Part shown: one piece after another, positions 7,913 to 11,969 of the stretch
How the letters are laid out: each line of letters starts with the position of its first letter
Position numbering within the stretch: the first letter of the stretch is position 1
DNA from: Fodinibacter sp038330415
GTDB taxonomy: Bacteria; Actinomycetota; Actinomycetes; Actinomycetales; Dermatophilaceae
Length of the DNA: 11,969 nucleotides
Direction: 5' to 3'
NCBI GenBank assembly: GCA_038330415.1
Contig: JBBQNZ010000129.1
Coordinates: 1-11,969, forward strand
Position numbers and translations under genes: made by a program
Notes under the pieces: model-generated
What the model was told of the DNA's origin: nothing
Database searches by the model: none
The model's input: only the letters and a program-made list of their open reading frames with translations

Positions 7913-10600
7913 GTGGGCACGATCAGTTCGGGATGCCGGGTTGGCGCGCGACTGGCCTCGGTGCTCGTCCTCGTGCTGGCGGCTGCGTCCGCGGGCGGTG
8001 CGGCGGATGCCGTGGCCGTGCCGGAGGCGGTCGCCGCGACGACCGGGGCGAGCCCGGGTGGCCTGCCGGTGGCAGACGTTCCCCAGCCCGGCGCCTACCG
8101 CACGCTGCCGTCGGCCCGCCTGCTCGACACCCGCACCACCGGTGTCCCCCTCGCCCGTGGCGGTCGGCTGGTCATCCCGGTGCTCGGGCGCCTGGGCGTG
8201 CCACCCACCGGGGTCGGTGCCGTGCAGCTGCACGTCACCGCCGTGGGCGCCAGCGCCGGGAGCCACCTCACCGTGCACCCGTCGGGCGTGGCTCCCACCA
8301 CCTCCTCGCTCAACTACGAGGTGGGTCGCGCAGTCGGCAACACCGTCACCGCCCGCCCCGGCGCCGACGGCGCGGTCGTGGTCACCAACGGCACGGCGAC
8401 GGTGCACGTCGTCGTCGACCTGGTCGGCTGGGCGCAAGCCACACCCAGGGCCGACGACCCGGGCCTGCACACGATCGCACCGCGACGGGTCTGGGACAGC
8501 CGCACCGGATCCCGGCCGCTCGACGTCCGCGGCACGACCGTGGTGGTCGTCGGGGGAGCGGTGCCCGCCGCGGCGCGGGCCGTGGTCGCCAACCTCACCA
8601 CGGTCGGGGCCAGCGCCAGCGGCCTGCCTCTCCTGTCGTGGGCCGCGGGCGCCCCACGACCCACCACGTCCAACGGCAACACGGTGCGCGGCGTCGCGGT
8701 CGCCACCCAGGTCGTCGTCGGCATCGGAACCGGCGGAGGCGTGGCGCTGGCCACGGGCGGGGGTACCACCCACCTCGTGCTCGACGTCGTGGGCTACCTC
8801 GTCGGCCCGCGCTCGCAGCTCACCGCGGGCGACGGCCAGGTGCGCACCGTCGCACCGCTGCGGCTGGTCGACACCCGCAGCACGGGCGTGCCGCTGGCGT
8901 CCGGGCAGCGACTCGTGCAGCAGGTCACGGGTCGCGCCGGGGTGCCCGGCGACGCCAGCGCCGCGCTCGTCACGATCACGTCGGTGCTGGGGCCCAAGAA
9001 CACCGGGACGCTCGTCGTGGTCGGAAACGGCGAGGCCAAGCCGCCTACCTCCGACCTGAACGCCCGGGTCGACCTGCCCGTGGCGCAGCAGGTGATCACG
9101 CGCCTCGGCGTCGACGGCGGCATCGCCGTCATCCGCACTGGCGGCACCGGGCACGTCGTCGTCGACCTCGTCGGCTACGTGAGCGCGGTGCCCGCCCCCG
9201 CCGTCACGCCCCCGGCGGCCGGTCGGCTCGGGGACGGCGACTCCACCGGGGAGCTCGGCCCACAGGCGGCCGCCCTGCTGCGCGGTTCCGTGCGGTACGC
9301 CCTGGGGCCGTGGTGGCGTAACGTCGCGCCGACCCTGCTGGCCAGGCCCCTCGACGCGACGGCCCAGGCCGACACCACCGACGCCGTCCGACGCCTCTCG
9401 ATGGAGGCGTTCGCCGTGTCGACCGCGGTCGCCACGGGGGTCTACAGCCCGGACGAGACCGAGGTGTCGCAGGCGCAGGCCCTCGACCGCGTCAGCCAGG
9501 TCGTCGGCTCGGTCGCCTGCCGGCACCGCGCGAGCGTGGTCGGTGGGTGGGGGCAGACGTGGCAGAGCACCATGTGGTCGTCGCTGGCCGCCCGGGCCGC
9601 GTGGCTGTCCTGGGGCGCGATGCCCGAGCAGACCCGCACCTGCGTCCAGGCGATGGTGGTGTCCGAGGCCGACTTCGCGACGAGGATCGAGCCCTTGACC
9701 ATGGTGTCTGCCGACGGGGTGGTCACCCGGCCGGGCAACTCGGCGTCGGAGGAGAACTCCTGGTACGCCCTGGCCCCGGCGGTCGCCGTCGCGATGATGC
9801 CCGCCGCCGAGCGCCGGGACGTCTGGCGGGCGGCCCAGGTGCGCCTCCTGACCGCCTCGTGGACCCGGGCGGCCGACCTCGTGCAGGACCCCGTGGTCGA
9901 CGGCCAGCCCCTGACCAACCTCGTGTCCGGGTCGAACGTCGAGGACGACGGCACGGTCGTCAACCACGGCCGGATCGCGCCCGACTACTCCACCAACGCC
10001 TACCAGAGCGTCGACGCCATCCTCCTCGCCACCCTGGCCGGGCACCGGGCGCCCGAGGCGGCCCTGCTCGGGCTGCCGGCGGTGTACGCCGCGCTGGGGA
10101 CCAACACCTACGTCGCCGGGCGGCAGTTCCTCGCCCCCGGGGGCACGGTCTACGACCCGCTGGCGCCCTTCCAGCCGGCCCGCTTCGGGGTGTACTACCC
10201 GCAAGGCTGCGACTGGGGCCCGGGGCAGGTGCTGCCCTATGCCCTGTTCGACGCCCAGGCGGCGGCCTACGGGTTCGGGGGCCCGCTGGGCACCCCGACC
10301 GACGCCGCATCCGCGGCGGCCCGCCACCTCGCCCAGGCGACCGAGATGCAGCAGCGCTACGCCGACGGCCACATGTTCGCCGGGCCCTCCGAGTACACCT
10401 ACGTGGGTCGCGAGGAGCACACCGCCCAGCTGGCCGCCCAGCTCGTGCTGACCCTCGCGCTGGCCACCCCGGGCGAGGCCGCCACAGCCGTGGCCTCGGC
10501 CGACGTCGCCGTCACCCCGCTCGGTCAGCTGCAGGCGCCGCCGGCGCCGTCGAACGAGTCGCGCCTCATGCAGGAGGGGCAGCCGAGGCCGGCCGGCTGA
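7913..10600 (+). CDS. Exported protein: three LLDTR-type beta repeats plus a C-terminal helical domain of unknown function
   Basis: The 895-residue protein begins at GTG 7913 with a strong ribosome site AGGAAG (7902-7907, spacer 5). Arg9 and Arg13 precede a hydrophobic stretch (about 14-30); signal peptidase could cut after ADA (31-33) or AVA (33-35). Residues 66-424 hold three repeats of about 110 residues, each opening with a RLLDTR-like motif and closing with HVVVDLVGY. A Pro/Ala linker (425-435) leads to about 449-855, rich in alpha helix, with conserved-looking SEENSW (612-617), NHGRIAPDYSTN (684-695) and YYPQGCDWGPGQ (761-772). The spacing of helices and these motifs recall (alpha/alpha)-toroid carbohydrate-active enzymes such as polysaccharide lyases, but I cannot assign a family. 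The repeats are common in secreted actinobacterial proteins and may bind a surface polymer. I infer an extracellular protein acting on or attached to the envelope. Its end overlaps the convergent GNAT gene by 35 bases. Confidence 0.88.
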   Translation: MGTISSGCRVGARLASVLVLVLAAASAGGAADAVAVPEAVAATTGASPGGLPVADVPQPGAYRTLPSARLLDTRTTGVPLARGGRLVIPVLGRLGVPPTGVGAVQLHVTAVGASAGSHLTVHPSGVAPTTSSLNYEVGRAVGNTVTARPGADGAVVVTNGTATVHVVVDLVGWAQATPRADDPGLHTIAPRRVWDSRTGSRPLDVRGTTVVVVGGAVPAAARAVVANLTTVGASASGLPLLSWAAGAPRPTTSNGNTVRGVAVATQVVVGIGTGGGVALATGGGTTHLVLDVVGYLVGPRSQLTAGDGQVRTVAPLRLVDTRSTGVPLASGQRLVQQVTGRAGVPGDASAALVTITSVLGPKNTGTLVVVGNGEAKPPTSDLNARVDLPVAQQVITRLGVDGGIAVIRTGGTGHVVVDLVGYVSAVPAPAVTPPAAGRLGDGDSTGELGPQAAALLRGSVRYALGPWWRNVAPTLLARPLDATAQADTTDAVRRLSMEAFAVSTAVATGVYSPDETEVSQAQALDRVSQVVGSVACRHRASVVGGWGQTWQSTMWSSLAARAAWLSWGAMPEQTRTCVQAMVVSEADFATRIEPLTMVSADGVVTRPGNSASEENSWYALAPAVAVAMMPAAERRDVWRAAQVRLLTASWTRAADLVQDPVVDGQPLTNLVSGSNVEDDGTVVNHGRIAPDYSTNAYQSVDAILLATLAGHRAPEAALLGLPAVYAALGTNTYVAGRQFLAPGGTVYDPLAPFQPARFGVYYPQGCDWGPGQVLPYALFDAQAAAYGFGGPLGTPTDAASAAARHLAQATEMQQRYADGHMFAGPSEYTYVGREEHTAQLAAQLVLTLALATPGEAATAVASADVAVTPLGQLQAPPAPSNESRLMQEGQPRPAG
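8108..9184 (+). repeat. Three protein-level tandem repeats within the exported protein
   Basis: The repeats cover residues 66-174 (8108-8434), 188-297 (8474-8803) and 313-424 (8849-9184). Shared marks are the opening RLLDTRTTGVPL / RRVWDSRTGSRPL / RLVDTRSTGVPL, a central AVQLHVTAV / AVVANLTTV / ALVTITSVL strand, an SSLNYE / TSNGNT / SDLNAR turn and the closing HVVVDLVGW / HLVLDVVGY / HVVVDLVGY. Copies 1 and 3 are closer to each other than to copy 2. Similarity is at protein level; the DNA copies have diverged, so the repeat is old rather than a recent duplication. Confidence 0.85.
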
Positions 10601-11612
10601 GGTTGACGTAGGTGTGGTGCCGCTCGAAGCCGTGCCACTCGTAGAGCGCCAGCGCCGTGGTGTTGTCGGTGTCGGTCTGCAGGTGCAGCGACGCGGCACC
10701 CGCCCGTTCCGCGGTGCGCGCCAGGGCGCCGAGCATCGCGGTGGCGACCCCTTGGCGGCGGGCCGCCGGGTCGACCCACATCGCCGCGATGCCGCCCCAG
10801 GCCGCCGCCAGGCCGAGCCGACCGATGCCGATGACACTGCCGTCGTCGTCGCGCACCGTCGCGAACGCCTGCGCCGGTGACCCGGTGAGGATGGCGCGCG
10901 CGGCCTCGTCGTCGACCGGACGGTAGGCGCAGTAGGCGGCGAACCACGCCGGGGTCGGCTCGCCCCCCACCTCGACGTCCTGCGGGTTCCCCGTCCCACG
11001 CGGGGCGCCACCGGGTGGGAGATCCGCAACCAGTCGGGTGGGGGCGGTGAGGGTGAGGGTGGCGACGCGGGCGGCGTAGCCGCGCCGCAGCGCCTCGGCA
11101 CCGACGGCGTCGTCGGCCGGGTCGAACCCGAGCGGCCCGGCGACGGTGAGGTTCGGCGTCAGGCGGCGCCCGGCATACCACCGCTCGACGGTGTCGAGGG
11201 CGGCCGGCAGCGGGATGCCGGGGCTGCCGGCGGTCATCACCGAGTTGGCCCGCTGGGTGAAGCCGCGCGACGCCCGCAGCACCCAGTCGCCCAGCCGGGC
11301 GGTCTCCATCGCCGGCCATGCCCCGACCATGACCCGCTGGAGGTCCTCGACCGACAGGGCGCGGTGCGGTTTGCCGCGGCGGGAGGGTGACGGGGGGACC
11401 TCCTTGAGCGCGGTCACCTCGGTGCGGGGCACCCGGACCTCGCCCCGCCGGGTACGCACCACGAGGATGCCGTCGTCGTCGGAGACCAGCTCACCGACCG
11501 CGTCGGTGAGGGTCGCGCCGGTCAGCGGGTCGGGGGCACCGAGCCGGTGGCGCACGACCACTCGCGAACCCACCCGCGGGTCACGACCCGACCTGACCTC
11601 CGGCTCGTCCAT
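10566..11612 (-). CDS. GNAT family N-acetyltransferase with N-terminal SH3-like domain (Rv0428c-like)
   Basis: The 348-residue protein has two parts. Residues of about 12-72 form a small beta-rich module (GSRVVVRHRL, VGELVSDDDGILVVRTRRGEVRVP, TEVTALKEVP) that resembles the SH3-like barrel found at the front of Rv0428c-type acetyltransferases. A central part (about 86-210) is probably a degenerate GNAT-like half. The C-terminal GNAT domain (about 220-340) shows MWVDPAARRQGVATAML (278-294), including the acetyl-CoA loop RRQGVA, and the motif-B stretch NTTALALYEWHGFERHHTYVNL (residues 317-338, split here for reading as NTTALALYEW and HGFERHHTYVNL). It should transfer acetyl from acetyl-CoA to an amine; the acceptor is unknown. 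The ATG at 11612 is preferred over the ATG at 11621 because the promoter geometry predicts a leaderless mRNA starting there. It converges on the exported protein gene and diverges from the ferredoxin gene. Confidence 0.88.
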   Translation of the reverse strand: MDEPEVRSGRDPRVGSRVVVRHRLGAPDPLTGATLTDAVGELVSDDDGILVVRTRRGEVRVPRTEVTALKEVPPSPSRRGKPHRALSVEDLQRVMVGAWPAMETARLGDWVLRASRGFTQRANSVMTAGSPGIPLPAALDTVERWYAGRRLTPNLTVAGPLGFDPADDAVGAEALRRGYAARVATLTLTAPTRLVADLPPGGAPRGTGNPQDVEVGGEPTPAWFAAYCAYRPVDDEAARAILTGSPAQAFATVRDDDGSVIGIGRLGLAAAWGGIAAMWVDPAARRQGVATAMLGALARTAERAGAASLHLQTDTDNTTALALYEWHGFERHHTYVNLSRPASAAPPA

Positions 11613-11636
11613 GGCCCGCATAGTATGTGCGCCATG
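11610..11636. promoter_or_regulatory. Symmetric bidirectional promoter for GNAT and ferredoxin genes, predicted leaderless in both directions
   Basis: The block is an imperfect palindrome centred on G11623, with 11 of 13 base pairs symmetric. Its core is CATA-G-TATG (11619-11627) and its ends are CATGGC and GCCATG, which contain the two start codons. The plus strand reads TAGTAT at 11621-11626 and the minus strand TACTAT at 11625-11620; both fit TAnnnT. Each ATG begins 7 bases beyond its own -10 box, at 11634 on the plus strand and 11612 on the minus strand, so transcription should start at or one base before the A. Neither gene has a Shine-Dalgarno sequence. No strong -35 boxes are visible either side. 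Confidence 0.65.
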
Positions 11637-11960
11637 ACGTACGTGATCGCGCAGCCCTGTGTCGACCTCAAGGACAAGGCCTGCATCGAGGAGTGTCCCG
11701 TCGACTGCATCTACGAGGGCGAGCGCAGCCTCTACATCCACCCCGACGAGTGCGTCGACTGCGGTGCGTGCGAGCCGGTCTGCCCCGTGGAGGCCATCTA
11801 CTACGAGGACGACGTCCCCGAGCAGTGGGCCGACTACTACAAGGCCAACGTCGAGTTCTTCGACGACCTCGGCAGCCCCGGCGGCGCCGCGAAGATGGGC
11901 GTCATCCCCAAGGACCACCCGGTGATCGCCGACCTGCCGCCGCAGGTGCACGACGAGTAA
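11634..11960 (+). CDS. fdxA: 7Fe ferredoxin, [3Fe-4S][4Fe-4S]
   Basis: This 108-residue ferredoxin is a small cytosolic electron carrier of the Azotobacter FdI-like seven-iron class. Cys9, Cys17 and Cys50 fit the [3Fe-4S] ligands; Cys21, Cys40, Cys43 and Cys46 fit the [4Fe-4S] ligands; Cys25 matches the conserved free cysteine. The second and third cysteine sets appear as CIEECPVDC and CVDCGACEPVCP. The acidic C-terminus (YEDDVPEQWADYYKAN, FFDDLG) is typical of actinobacterial members. By position, after typA - lpqW-like - mshB, it corresponds to M. tuberculosis fdxC (Rv1177) rather than Rv2007c (fdxA); fdxA is used as the common symbol. In mycobacteria dapC follows; here only nine bases remain after the stop, so that cannot be checked. 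Its partner reductase and oxygenase are not in the window. It is divergent from the GNAT gene and lacks a ribosome-binding site, consistent with a leaderless mRNA. Confidence 0.95.
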   Translation: MTYVIAQPCVDLKDKACIEECPVDCIYEGERSLYIHPDECVDCGACEPVCPVEAIYYEDDVPEQWADYYKANVEFFDDLGSPGGAAKMGVIPKDHPVIADLPPQVHDE

Positions 11961-11969
11961 CGGTGCTCC

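Noticed and set aside
7865..11101. 1078-codon minus-strand open frame opposite the exported protein
   Set aside because: Same kind of GC-driven shadow; it runs through both the exported protein gene and the GNAT gene in a wrong frame.
11613..11951. N-terminal extension of the GNAT frame across the ferredoxin gene
   Set aside because: It is antisense to a certain ferredoxin; the SH3-like module starts just after the ATG at 11612.
1..11969. Mobile element, CRISPR array, phage genes, tRNA or rRNA
   Set aside because: No transposase, integrase, spaced direct repeats or RNA-gene structures were seen; base and codon use are even across the window.

Overview
This window reads as a piece of a high-GC actinobacterial chromosome. 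G+C is very high, GTG starts are common, and codons end almost only in G or C. The mycothiol gene mshB restricts it to Actinobacteria. The overall style (mshB next to typA, a VanW-type protein, a repeat-bearing secreted protein) suggests Micrococcales, perhaps Intrasporangiaceae; that last step is a guess from style, not from a search.

Layout. At the left edge, on the minus strand, is the first 241 codons of a lipoprotein solute-binding subunit of a peptide/opine-type ABC transporter (1-723, cut by the window). A 305-base divergent gap (724-1028) follows. It holds a candidate promoter for the lipoprotein gene, a 7-bp inverted repeat around that promoter's -10 box, and a 10-bp direct repeat. 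A tight plus-strand gene series begins at 1029: typA/bipA, a membrane-tethered solute-binding-like protein in the lpqW position, mshB, a flavin reductase-like protein and a VanW-domain protein. The last four are joined by three identical 4-base GTGA stop/start overlaps, so they are very probably one transcript. After a 62-base gap comes a large exported protein (7913-10600) with three beta-rich 'LLDTR' repeats followed by an unassigned, mostly alpha-helical C-terminal domain. Its end overlaps by 35 bases the end of a convergent two-domain GNAT acetyltransferase gene (10566-11612, minus). That gene and the 7Fe ferredoxin gene (11634-11960, plus) diverge from a gap of only 21 bases.

How the genes fit together. 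The order typA - lpqW-like - mshB - ferredoxin matches the order Rv1165 - Rv1166 - Rv1170 - Rv1177 in Mycobacterium tuberculosis, with different genes inserted between, so most of the window is a conserved actinobacterial neighbourhood rather than a mobile island. I see no transposase, integrase, tRNA, rRNA or CRISPR array.

The two most interesting things are (1) the 27-bp near-palindrome that forms the GNAT/ferredoxin gap, in which two face-to-face -10 boxes share one symmetry centre and both ATG codons sit exactly 11 bases from it, suggesting one symmetric promoter making two leaderless mRNAs; and (2) the exported repeat protein with an unassigned C-terminal domain.
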